NCBI RefSeq assembly: GCF_002563895.1
Contig: NZ_PDJB01000001.1
Location: 2,029,501-2,093,500, forward strand
Length of the DNA: 64,000 nucleotides
Reading direction: 5' to 3'
Origin: Pseudomonas lurida
Lineage (GTDB): Bacteria > Pseudomonadota > Gammaproteobacteria > Pseudomonadales > Pseudomonadaceae
Positions 47,651-55,878 of the stretch are shown one piece after another. A program made the position numbers and the translations under genes. The notes beneath the pieces were generated by a model. That model saw nothing but the letters and a program-made list of their open reading frames with translations, was not told the DNA's origin and ran no database searches. Within the stretch, counting starts at the first letter, position 1. Every line of letters starts with the position of its first letter.

Positions 47651-48712
47651 ATGCTCAATAACGATCGCCTGCTGGTGCAAATCCTGCTGCTGGTGCTGTT
47701 CGGTGCCAGTTTCTGGGTGATGGCGCCGTTCTGGTCGGCGCTGTTCTGGGGCGCGGTGCTGGCGTTTGCCAGTTGGCCGCTGATGGTCCTGCTCACCCGC
47801 TGGCTGGGTGGGCGCGAATCCCTGGCAGCCGGCATCCTCACGTTGTGCTGGATGTTGCTGGTGGCGCTGCCGCTGGTGTGGCTGGGCTTTAACCTCGCGG
47901 ACCATGTGCGCGATGCAACGGCCTTGATCAAGGATATCCAGGTCGATGGCCTGCCGGAGGCACCCACCTGGTTGGGTTCGATCCCCTTTGTTGGCGAACG
48001 GCTGGTGGCGATGTGGGACAGCATCGACCAGCAGGGCGCGGCCTTGATGGTCAGCATCAAGCCGTACTTGGGGCAGGTCGGCAATTGGTTGCTGGCGCGC
48101 AGTGCGCAGATCGGCGGTGGCATCCTGGAACTGACCCTGAGCCTGGTCTTCGTGTTCTTTTTCTATCGCGACGGGCCGCGCCTGGCGATGTTTGTCCATC
48201 GTCTGCTGGAGCGCTTGATCGGTGACCGTGCCGGCTACTACATCGAACTGGTGGCGGGGACGGTACAAAGGGTGGTCAATGGCGTGATCGGCACCGCCGC
48301 CGCCCAGGCCTTACTGGCGCTGATCGGCTTCCTGATCGCTGGCGTTCCGGGTGCATTGGTGCTGGGCATCGTCACCTTCCTGCTCAGCCTGATCCCCATG
48401 GGCCCGCCGCTGGTGTGGATCCCGGCCACGGCCTGGCTGGCCTGGAAGGGCGATTACACCTATGCGGTGTTCCTCGGTGTGTGGGGCACGTTCATCATCA
48501 GTGGCGTAGACAACGTGCTCAAACCTTACCTGATCAGCCGAGGCGGCAACCTGCCGCTGGTGATCGTGCTGCTCGGGGTGTTCGGCGGCTTGATTGCCTT
48601 TGGTTTTATCGGTTTGTTCATCGGCCCGACCTTGCTGGCGGTGGCCTACAGCCTGCTGATGGATTGGAGTGCGACCCAGGCCCAGGGGCGCCGCGAAGAC
48701 AAGCCGCTGTAA
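47651..48712 (+). CDS. AI-2E/PerM-family membrane transporter
   Basis: This 353-residue protein has about seven to eight hydrophobic segments and the PerM-type conserved parts VFFFYRDGPRLAMFVHRLLE, GVPGALVLGIVTFLLSLIP and GGNLPLVIVLLGVFGG. It resembles YdiK/PerM. The family includes an AI-2 exporter (TqsA) and Na+/H+ antiporters, so the substrate cannot be assigned. It is convergent with the sensor kinase gene after 33 bp and has no clear terminator. Confidence 0.9.
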   Translation: MLNNDRLLVQILLLVLFGASFWVMAPFWSALFWGAVLAFASWPLMVLLTRWLGGRESLAAGILTLCWMLLVALPLVWLGFNLADHVRDATALIKDIQVDGLPEAPTWLGSIPFVGERLVAMWDSIDQQGAALMVSIKPYLGQVGNWLLARSAQIGGGILELTLSLVFVFFFYRDGPRLAMFVHRLLERLIGDRAGYYIELVAGTVQRVVNGVIGTAAAQALLALIGFLIAGVPGALVLGIVTFLLSLIPMGPPLVWIPATAWLAWKGDYTYAVFLGVWGTFIISGVDNVLKPYLISRGGNLPLVIVLLGVFGGLIAFGFIGLFIGPTLLAVAYSLLMDWSATQAQGRREDKPL

Positions 48713-48745
48713 CTGTTATGTGAGGGCTAATGTGGGGGTTGGCAC

Positions 48746-49786
48746 TCAGGTCCTTGGCAGCCACATCACCGCAGTCAAGCCACCGCCTGGTGTTTCCTCC
48801 AACTCCAGTCGACCGCCGAGGCGTTCGGCCGCTTCCTTGGAAATCGTCATGCCCAGGCCGACGCCGCCGGAGTTGCGATTGCGTGACCCCTCCAGCCGAT
48901 AGAACGGCTCGAACACGGCCTCACGCTTGTCGGCGGCGATGCCGGGGCCGTGGTCGATCACGCGGATGATCAACGCTTCGCGGCTGTCCGTCAGCTCGAT
49001 GCGCGCCGTGCCGGCATAGCGCAAGGCGTTGTCGATCAGGTTATTGAGGCACGAACGCAAGGCCATGGGCTGCACTTGCAGTGGCGCGCAGGTGCCGGAA
49101 GATTGCACATCGGAGCCTTGGTCCTGGGCGTTTTCGCTCATCGACTCGACCAACGCTTGCACGTCCAGCCAATGCCGGGTTTCGCCGGTGCGTTGTTCGT
49201 GCAGGTAGCTCAAGGTGGCGTCGAGCATGCCGATCATGTCGTCCAGGTCCTGCCGCATCTGGCCCTGCAGCTTGGTGTCTTCGATTTGTTCCAGGCGCAG
49301 CTTGAGGCGTGACAGCGGGGTGCGCAGGTCATGGGAAACCGCACCGAGCATGCGCGCACGCTGGCTGACCTGCTCGCGGATACGCCGTTGCATCAGGTTG
49401 AAGGTCGATGCCGCCTGCCGTGCCTCCTGTGGCCCCGACTCGTCCAGGGGCGGGCTGTCGAGGTCCAGGCTCAAGCGCTCAGCGGCTTCACTCAGGCGCT
49501 GGATCGGCCGGCTCAGCAACTTGGCGCCATACCAGGCCGCGATGATCAGCGAGATGAACTGGAACGTCAGCGGCACCACTGGGCCACCGAACCAGGGGCG
49601 GCGGTGCTCTTTATGCAGTGGCTTCATGGAGCCGTCCGGCTGCTCGACGAACACTTCCTGAGGCGGTGGTGGAGGGGGCGGGCCGTAATAGCGAAACCAG
49701 GAGATCGCCAGCACGTGGGCCAGGACAATGGCCACCAACAACACGCCAAACAGTCGACCGAACAGCGTGTTGAAGGCGTTGCGCAT
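48746..49786 (-). CDS. EnvZ-like sensor histidine kinase with heptaproline
   Basis: This 346-residue kinase has transmembrane helices at 12-31 and about 70-90, a short periplasmic loop of about 40 residues, HAMP (about 90-145), HisKA with His152 in AVSHDLRTPLSRLKLRLEQ, and HATPase motifs NLIDNALRYAG, DHGPGIA and GGVGLGMTISKEA. Seven prolines in a row (residues 36-42) begin the periplasmic loop. Its start overlaps the regulator stop (TGATG). The small loop suggests it senses the membrane, ions or a partner protein. Confidence 0.93.
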   Translation of the reverse strand: MRNAFNTLFGRLFGVLLVAIVLAHVLAISWFRYYGPPPPPPPQEVFVEQPDGSMKPLHKEHRRPWFGGPVVPLTFQFISLIIAAWYGAKLLSRPIQRLSEAAERLSLDLDSPPLDESGPQEARQAASTFNLMQRRIREQVSQRARMLGAVSHDLRTPLSRLKLRLEQIEDTKLQGQMRQDLDDMIGMLDATLSYLHEQRTGETRHWLDVQALVESMSENAQDQGSDVQSSGTCAPLQVQPMALRSCLNNLIDNALRYAGTARIELTDSREALIIRVIDHGPGIAADKREAVFEPFYRLEGSRNRNSGGVGLGMTISKEAAERLGGRLELEETPGGGLTAVMWLPRT

Positions 49787-50550
49787 CAGCCGATATCCCG
49801 GGCGTCGAACAGGTAGCCTTCACCGCGTACGGTCTTGATCAGTTGCGGTGCCTTGGGGTCATCCCCGAGTTTTTGCCGCAGGCGCGAGACCAGCAAGTCG
49901 ATGCTGCGATCAAAGGCTTCGATGGAGCGGCCACGTGCCGCATCCAGCAATTGCTCGCGGCTCAACACCCGGCGCGGGCGCTCGATAAACACCCATAGCA
50001 AGCGGAATTCCGCGTTGGACAGCGGCACCACCAGGCCATCGTCGGCCACCAGTTGGCGCAGCACGCTGTTGAGGCGCCAGTTGTCGAAGCGGATATTGGC
50101 GCGCTGTTCGGTGCGGTCATCGCGCACGCGGCGCAGGATGGTCTGGATACGCGCGACCAGTTCACGCGGTTCGAAGGGCTTGGACATGTAGTCGTCGGCG
50201 CCCAGTTCCAGGCCGATGATGCGGTCGGTGGGTTCGCAGCGGGCGGTGAGCATCAGGATCGGGATGTCCGATTCCGCACGCAACCAGCGGCACAGCGACA
50301 GGCCATCCTCGCCCGGCAGCATCAGGTCGAGCACCACCACGTCAAAGGTTTCAGCCTGCATGGCCTGGCGCATGGCGGTGCCGTCGGTGACGCCTGTGGC
50401 GAGAATGCCGAAGCGCGCGAGGTAGTCGATCAGCAGTTCGCGGATCGGCACATCGTCGTCGACGATCAGCGCGCGGGTGTTCCAACGCTTGTCATCGGCG
50501 ATCACCGCGCCTTTTTGCTCGTCGTTCATGGAGACGGGAGGGGTATGCAT
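49786..50550 (-). CDS. OmpR-family response regulator
   Basis: This 254-residue regulator has a receiver domain with acidic pair DDD near 31-33, phospho-Asp75 in VVLDLMLPGEDG and Lys in GADDYMSKPFEPREL. A winged-helix C-terminal domain (LSNAEFRLLWVFIE, then RVLSREQLLDAARGRS and VSRLRQKLGDDP) follows. The start is unsure: ATG 50550 is chosen, with ATG 50529 as alternative. It shares an overlap with its kinase gene downstream. Target genes are unknown. Confidence 0.93.
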   Translation of the reverse strand: MHTPPVSMNDEQKGAVIADDKRWNTRALIVDDDVPIRELLIDYLARFGILATGVTDGTAMRQAMQAETFDVVVLDLMLPGEDGLSLCRWLRAESDIPILMLTARCEPTDRIIGLELGADDYMSKPFEPRELVARIQTILRRVRDDRTEQRANIRFDNWRLNSVLRQLVADDGLVVPLSNAEFRLLWVFIERPRRVLSREQLLDAARGRSIEAFDRSIDLLVSRLRQKLGDDPKAPQLIKTVRGEGYLFDARDIG

Positions 50551-50810
50551 AATGCGATCATCTGCCCTGTTGTTGCGGTCAGCATAGGCGCCCAGCCCCA
50601 TGGCTGGAAGTGCTGCTCGGTGGGTCGTGCGGGCGAGGCTAGCCGTGGGGCGTGTTGGGGGCATGTCGTGAATGTATCAGCTTTGAAATAATTGCCCGAA
50701 AACGCCCGCCTAATGGCGCTTGGTCAGTATTTACCGATCATCGGATCCCGCAACGGCGCTGCTTGCGCTACAATCCGCGCCGATTTCGACTTGCCTGAGA
50801 GCCCATTCCA

Positions 50811-51509
50811 ATGTCCGTCTGCCAGACTCCTATCATCGTCGCCCTGGATTACCCCACTCGTGACGCCGCACTGAAGCTGGCTGACCAGTTGGACCCGAAG
50901 CTTTGCCGGGTCAAGGTCGGCAAGGAGCTATTTACCAGCTGCGCCGCGGAAATCGTCGGCACCCTGCGCGACAAAGGTTTCGAGGTGTTCCTCGACCTGA
51001 AATTCCACGATATCCCGAATACCACTGCCATGGCGGTCAAGGCTGCTGCCGAAATGGGCGTGTGGATGGTCAATGTGCACTGCTCCGGTGGCCTGCGCAT
51101 GATGTCGGCCTGCCGTGAAGTGCTGGAGCAGCGCAGCGGGCCTAAACCCCTGCTGATTGGTGTGACCGTGCTCACCAGCATGGAGCGCGAAGACCTGGCT
51201 GGTATCGGCCTGGATATCGAGCCTCAGGAGCAGGTGCTGCGCTTGGCAGCCCTGGCGCAGAAAGCCGGCCTTGATGGCCTGGTGTGCTCGGCGCTGGAAG
51301 CCCAGGCGCTGAAAACTGCGCACCCGTCGCTGCAACTGGTGACCCCGGGGATCCGCCCGGCGGGCAGCGCCCAAGATGACCAGCGCCGCATCCTGACTCC
51401 GCGTCAGGCACTGGACGCGGGTTCCGATTACCTGGTGATCGGCCGTCCGATCAGCCAGGCGGCCGATCCGGCCAAGGCGTTGGCGGCAGTGGTCGCCGAA
51501 ATCGCCTGA
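50811..51509 (+). CDS. pyrF: Orotidine 5'-phosphate decarboxylase
   Basis: This 232-residue TIM-barrel enzyme makes UMP in the last step of pyrimidine synthesis. It has the opening [14 protein letters not shown], the catalytic [10 protein letters not shown] (Lys-Asp pair), [17 protein letters not shown] and [11 protein letters not shown] phosphate-binding motifs. A TACAAT -10-like element lies about 40 bp upstream. It stands alone and is followed by a long REP array. Confidence 0.97.
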   Translation: MSVCQTPIIVALDYPTRDAALKLADQLDPKLCRVKVGKELFTSCAAEIVGTLRDKGFEVFLDLKFHDIPNTTAMAVKAAAEMGVWMVNVHCSGGLRMMSACREVLEQRSGPKPLLIGVTVLTSMEREDLAGIGLDIEPQEQVLRLAALAQKAGLDGLVCSALEAQALKTAHPSLQLVTPGIRPAGSAQDDQRRILTPRQALDAGSDYLVIGRPISQAADPAKALAAVVAEIA

Positions 51510-51535
51510 AACCTGAGGCGAACACTGTAGAAAAT

Positions 51536-51790
51536 GTGGGAGCGGGCTTGCTCGCGAAGGCGGCCTGACAGCCAACCACTGTCTAACTGTCACCCCGCGT
51601 CCCAACTGTGGGAGCGGACTTGCCCGCGAAGGCGCCCTGACAGCCAACCACTCTCTGCCTGACACCCCACGATTCAAAAATGTGGGAGCGGGCTTGCTCG
51701 CGAAAGCGCCCTGACAGCCAACCACTCTCTGCCTGTCACCCCGCGTCCCAACTGTGGGAGCGGGCTTGCCCGCGAAGGCGGCCTGACAGC
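51536..51790. repeat. Tandem array of four same-orientation REP units
   Basis: gtgggagcggncttgc-cgcgaa cores start at 51536, 51608, 51682 and 51754, giving a period of 72, 74 and 72 bp. The spacers share cctgacagccaaccactc/gtct and tgtcaccccgcg. All four point the same way, unlike the inverted pairs elsewhere in the window. Confidence 0.93.
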
Positions 51791-51954
51791 CGACCTGGAT
51801 GTTGGATCAGACCGGGTACATATCCGTTATTGAGGCAACGGCTGCTATGGGTTCCGCTCTTACAGCGGGTCACTTTGGAAAAGAGCCCCAAAGTAACCAA
51901 AAGGCTCTTGCCCCAACACTCGGCACCTCGCCTAGGCTCGGTGTGCCCGTAATC

Positions 51955-52048
51955 CGACAGTGATTTGGGGGGCCGCCGCCCCGCGCCCTCCATGGCGCGG
52001 GGCGGCTAAACCGGCATCCCTGCCGGTTTACCCCCCAAATCCCTGTCG
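51955..52048. repeat. Near-perfect three-way-junction palindrome (94 nt)
   Basis: An outer stem pairs 51955-51972 with 52031-52048 (16 of 18 pairs, one 2-nt internal loop). Inside it sit two perfect hairpins: 13 bp at 51975-52006 with a 6-nt loop, and 10 bp at 52007-52030 with a 4-nt loop. Only about 16 of 94 nt are unpaired. It could fold as cruciform DNA or as RNA from either strand. Confidence 0.88.
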
Positions 52049-52150
52049 AATTCCGGCCAGCGTGTTTGATGGGGCGCCTGAGATCAAAAGCAAGATCACG
52101 ATCAACAGCGGCTCGCTTCGCATCGTGGTTAGCGCTGGTTGCGCAGTGTG

Positions 52151-53158
52151 TCAGCTGACTTTGAGCACCAGTTTGCCGAAGTTTTCCCCGTTGAACAGTT
52201 TCATCAACGTCTCCGGGAACGTCTCCAGCCCTTCAACGATGTCTTCTTTGCTCTTGAGCTTGCCCTGGGCCATCCAGCTGGCCATTTCCTGGCCGGCGGC
52301 GGCGAAGTTGGCAGCGTGATCCATCACCACGAAGCCTTCCATGCGCGCGCGATTGACCAACAGTGACAAGTAGTTGGCCGGGCCCTTCACGGCTTCCTTG
52401 TTGTTGTATTGGCTGATGGCGCCGCAGATCACCACGCGCGCCTTCAACGCCAGGCGGCTGAGCACCGCGTCGAGAATATCGCCGCCGACGTTATCGAAAT
52501 ACACGTCTACACCTTTCGGGCACTCGCGCTTGAGCGCAGCGGGCACGTCTTCGCTTTTGTAATCGATGGCCGCGTCGAAGCCCAGTTCATCCACCAGGAA
52601 CTTGCACTTGTCTGCGCCGCCAGCAATACCCACTACACGGCAGCCCTTGATCTTGGCGATCTGCCCGGCAATGCTACCCACGGCACCGGCTGCGCCGGAG
52701 ATCACCACCGTCTCGCCGGCCTTGGGCGCGCCGGTGTCCAGCAGTGCGAAGTAAGCGGTCATGCCGGTCATGCCCAGGGCAGACAGGTAACGGGGCAGGG
52801 GTGCCAGTTTCGGATCAACCTTGTAGAAACCCCGTGGCTCGCCCAGGAAGTAATCCTGCACGCCCAAGGCGCCGTTGACGTAGTCCCCGACCGCAAACTT
52901 CGGAGTGTTCGAGGCAATCACTTTGCCCACGCCGAGGGCACGCATCACTTCACCGATGCCGACCGGCGGAATATAGGATTTACCTTCATTCATCCAGCCA
53001 CGCATGGCCGGGTCGAGGGACAGATATTCGTTGCGCACCAGCACCTGGCCGTCCTGGGGCGTGCCCACCGGCACTTCCTGATAGGTGAAGGTTTCCCGGG
53101 TGGCCGCGCCGACCGGGCGCTTGGCGAGCAGGAATTGGCGATTGGTCTGGGCGGTCAT
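52151..53158 (-). CDS. NADP-dependent oxidoreductase, CurA/zinc-independent MDR family
   Basis: This 335-residue medium-chain reductase lacks the zinc cysteines and carries the NADP fold GAAGAVGSIAGQIAKIKGCRV. YLSLDPAMRGWMNEGKSY near the N-terminus and FDNVGGDILDAVL are typical of the curcumin/2-alkenal reductase group. Such enzymes reduce the double bond of enals and enones. ATG 53158 is used because the 45 upstream in-frame codons do not resemble the family. Confidence 0.9.
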   Translation of the reverse strand: MTAQTNRQFLLAKRPVGAATRETFTYQEVPVGTPQDGQVLVRNEYLSLDPAMRGWMNEGKSYIPPVGIGEVMRALGVGKVIASNTPKFAVGDYVNGALGVQDYFLGEPRGFYKVDPKLAPLPRYLSALGMTGMTAYFALLDTGAPKAGETVVISGAAGAVGSIAGQIAKIKGCRVVGIAGGADKCKFLVDELGFDAAIDYKSEDVPAALKRECPKGVDVYFDNVGGDILDAVLSRLALKARVVICGAISQYNNKEAVKGPANYLSLLVNRARMEGFVVMDHAANFAAAGQEMASWMAQGKLKSKEDIVEGLETFPETLMKLFNGENFGKLVLKVS

Positions 53159-53386
53159 GGCAGCGACTCTTCTGGAAATGAACCTGAAGTGATAGACCTT
53201 GAGCGGGCTGTGAGCAAGGTTCACAGAAGGCGCGAATGCCGCCCGATAGGCGCTGCTGATAGTTGTGCCGTGGCTCTTATCACTGCGATTCATGCAGCCT
53301 CACACGGCCTTCTGATAGTGCTGACGCGCCCCATGCTGCGTTGGCTAGACTCGACCCACGGTTATTTTCCCCACAGGACATCCTCC

Positions 53387-54148
53387 ATGAGCATGACGTT
53401 TTCCGGCCAGGTCGCCCTGGTAACCGGCGCCGCCGCCGGTATTGGCCGCGCCACCGCGTTGGCCTTCGCCGCCGAAGGTTTGAAAGTAGTGGTTGCCGAC
53501 CTGGATGTCGCGGGCGGCGAAGGCACCGTCGCATTGATCCATCAGGCTGGCGGTGAGGCGCTGTTCGTTCGTTGCAACGTCACGCTCGAGGCGGATGTGC
53601 AGCAATTGATGGCCCAGACCATCGACGCTTATGGCCGCCTGGACTACGCCTTCAATAACGCCGGGATCGAGATCGAGAAGGGCAAGCTGGCGGACGGCAG
53701 CCTGGATGAGTTCGACGCGATCATGGGCGTCAACGTCAAAGGCGTGTGGTTGTGCATGAAGCACCAATTGCCGCTGCTGCTCGCGCAGGGCGGCGGGGCG
53801 ATCGTCAACACTGCGTCGGTCGCGGGTTTGGGCGCGGCGCCGAAAATGAGCATTTATGCGGCGTCCAAGCATGCGGTGATCGGCCTGACCAAATCGGCGG
53901 CCATCGAGTATGCGAAGAAGAAAATCCGCGTCAACGCTGTCTGCCCGGCCGTGATCGATACCGATATGTTCCGGCGTGCCTACGAAGCCGACCCACGCAA
54001 GGCCGAATTTGCCGCCGCCATGCACCCGGTCGGGCGCATTGGCAAGGTCGAGGAAATTGCCAGTGCGGTGCTGTACCTGTGCAGCGATGGTGCGGCCTTT
54101 ACCACGGGCCAAGCCTTGGCGGTAGATGGCGGTGCGACGGCTATCTAG
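53387..54148 (+). CDS. Short-chain dehydrogenase/reductase
   Basis: This 253-residue classical SDR has the cofactor motif TGAAAGIGRA at 14-23, an Asp at the end of beta-2 (VADLD) that favours NAD, the NNAG motif, and catalytic Ser-Tyr-Lys in NTASVAGLG and YAASKHAV. AGGA precedes the ATG. The gene is divergent from the curA-like gene (228 bp between starts); the two may share control. The substrate is unknown. Confidence 0.92.
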   Translation: MSMTFSGQVALVTGAAAGIGRATALAFAAEGLKVVVADLDVAGGEGTVALIHQAGGEALFVRCNVTLEADVQQLMAQTIDAYGRLDYAFNNAGIEIEKGKLADGSLDEFDAIMGVNVKGVWLCMKHQLPLLLAQGGGAIVNTASVAGLGAAPKMSIYAASKHAVIGLTKSAAIEYAKKKIRVNAVCPAVIDTDMFRRAYEADPRKAEFAAAMHPVGRIGKVEEIASAVLYLCSDGAAFTTGQALAVDGGATAI

Positions 54149-54351
54149 GACCTCAGGTTGTCCTCCAATCGAAAAGGTTTGGGGGACTGTGGGGCGTTTC
54201 CACAGCTGGCAGTGTGCCCTGTCAGAATGTGTATCAGCAGGTAAATAACTCAATAAAATCAATACTTTAATAAAACTTGGCAAGCGGTCTTCGGGGGCTT
54301 CTGTGCTTAACTGTCCAGGGTTGAATAACAGACAGTTGAAGTGAGTGGCGC

Positions 54352-55764
54352 ATGGATTTAGGGATCGATCGACAAGCCCTTGTACCGGTGGTTCAGCAGA
54401 TCATCAGCGCAGTGGCGCAATGGATTCGCACGAGCGGGGCGAGCCCTGGCACACGCTTACCGTCCGTTCGACAGGTGGCCCTCGATAACCTGCTCAGCCA
54501 GTCCAGCGTGATTGAGGCATTCGAGCGAATGGTCGCTCAGGGCATGTTGGTTTCCAAACCGGGGGCAGGTTTCAGCGTGGCCCAGCCGCCGACGCCGCAT
54601 GAAAGCCAGTGGTACGAAGGTGCCGAGCGAGACTGGGGAGCCTTCGCCGATAACCCATTGGGCGAGCTGAAACTGGGCTGCGGCTGGTTGCCGGATGCCT
54701 GGCGCGAAAGCGATGACATCAGCTACGCGATTCGCGAAGTCACCCGTACCGACACGGCGGGCCTGTTCAACTACAGCACCCCGTTGGGTCTGCCGGCGTT
54801 GCGCGAGCAATTGCTCAAGCGCCTGACCCAGACCCACATCGCCACCAACCTTGACCGTATCCTCACGACGGCCGGCGCCAGCCATGCCCAGGACCTGCTG
54901 ATACGCACACTGCTCAAGGCCGGTGATTGCGTGGTGGTGGAAACACCAGGGTACGGCAACCTCTATCGGCAACTGGCGTTCCACGGTGTGCAACTGCTGG
55001 AAGTACCGCGTACGCGCGGTGGTCCGGACATCCCGGCGTTGGAAACGCTGCTGCGGCAGCATCGGCCCAAGTGCCTGTTCATCAACAGCCTGTACCACAA
55101 CCCCACCGGCTCGAGTTTGTGCCGCGCGGTGGCCGAGCGTTTGCTGGAGCTGGCGCGTCGCGAAAACTTCCTGATCATCGAAGAAGATGTTTTCGGCGAC
55201 TTGCAACATGCCAGTTGCACGCGGCTTTCGGCACTGCCCCATGATGACCGGGTGATTTACGTCGCGAGCTTTTCCAAGACCCTGAGCAGCGCCTTGCGCG
55301 TGGGGTATCTGAGCGCCAGCACGGCGATCATCGCGCAGTTGACCTGCCTCAAGACCTTGACCGGCTTTGGCACCTCGCGGTTTGCCGAGGCCGTGGTGGC
55401 CACGCTTCTGGCGAATGGCACCTACCGCAAATGGGTGCAGCGTCTGCGCAAGCGGCTGAGTACGCAAATGGCCGCCACGTTGCAGGTGCTCGAAGATGAG
55501 GAGTGGGAGGTGTTCGCCACGCCCGCTGGCGGGATGTTCCTGTGGGCGCGGCCGGGGGCTGGGGATCGGTCGCGGTTGCAGGCGTGCGCCCGGCGGCTCG
55601 GCGTTTTATTGTCGCCGGGGGCACTGTTCAGCCCGACCAGCGAGCCCAGTGAGTGGCTGCGCATCAATGTGGCCTATGCTGCTGATCAACGCGCCTTGGC
55701 GTTTTTCCGAGCCATGGGACCCGTCAGATCGACCTCGACCATTCTGAAAACGACGAGGGTGTAG
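54352..55764 (+). CDS. MocR-type regulator: GntR winged helix fused to PLP aminotransferase fold
   Basis: This 470-residue protein has an N-terminal GntR winged helix (about 1-75, GTRLPSVRQVALDNLLSQSS) and a class I aminotransferase-like domain. The PLP Lys lies in YVASFSKTLSSALRVGYLS, and the cofactor loops are TTAGASHAQDLLIR and LYHNPTGSSL. MocR proteins usually sense PLP-linked amino compounds and control a divergent or adjacent gene. Here neither neighbour is an obvious PLP or transport gene. The first exported-type gene nearby is the chemoreceptor 114 bp downstream. Confidence 0.9.
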   Translation: MDLGIDRQALVPVVQQIISAVAQWIRTSGASPGTRLPSVRQVALDNLLSQSSVIEAFERMVAQGMLVSKPGAGFSVAQPPTPHESQWYEGAERDWGAFADNPLGELKLGCGWLPDAWRESDDISYAIREVTRTDTAGLFNYSTPLGLPALREQLLKRLTQTHIATNLDRILTTAGASHAQDLLIRTLLKAGDCVVVETPGYGNLYRQLAFHGVQLLEVPRTRGGPDIPALETLLRQHRPKCLFINSLYHNPTGSSLCRAVAERLLELARRENFLIIEEDVFGDLQHASCTRLSALPHDDRVIYVASFSKTLSSALRVGYLSASTAIIAQLTCLKTLTGFGTSRFAEAVVATLLANGTYRKWVQRLRKRLSTQMAATLQVLEDEEWEVFATPAGGMFLWARPGAGDRSRLQACARRLGVLLSPGALFSPTSEPSEWLRINVAYAADQRALAFFRAMGPVRSTSTILKTTRV

Positions 55765-55878
55765 CTTTTTGCCATTATTGTGGCGCCAACGACTTGTGTT
55801 CAGTGCCTTGTGGTTGCGAATCTCGCTTGTATAAACCGGGCTTGATGGCATCTGCCATTGCAAGAGGATTCAAGTGCA

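Larger units (their letters stand above)
51510..52150. other. Non-coding repeat block A between pyrF and curA
   Basis: This 641-bp stretch has no credible gene. It holds four same-orientation REPs (51536-51790), a unique-looking linker also present near 58.9 kb, and a chain of hairpins including a three-way junction (51955-52048). Short frames across it encode Arg/Ser/Pro-rich peptides of the type that REP sequences produce by chance. Confidence 0.85.

Noticed and set aside
51536..51790. Possible CRISPR array (regular direct repeats)
   Set aside because: The period is 72-74 bp, the spacers are alike rather than unique, and the repeated core is a REP; no cas genes are present.
51680..51993. 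Frames of 85-90 residues on both strands across the REP array and hairpins
   Set aside because: They are Arg/Ser/Trp/Pro-rich, follow the REP sequence, lack ribosome sites, and are typical spurious products of repeats.
52409..53386. Extension of the SDR frame by 326 codons upstream
   Set aside because: It runs antisense through the curA-like gene; the SDR fold starts at 53387 with its own ribosome site.
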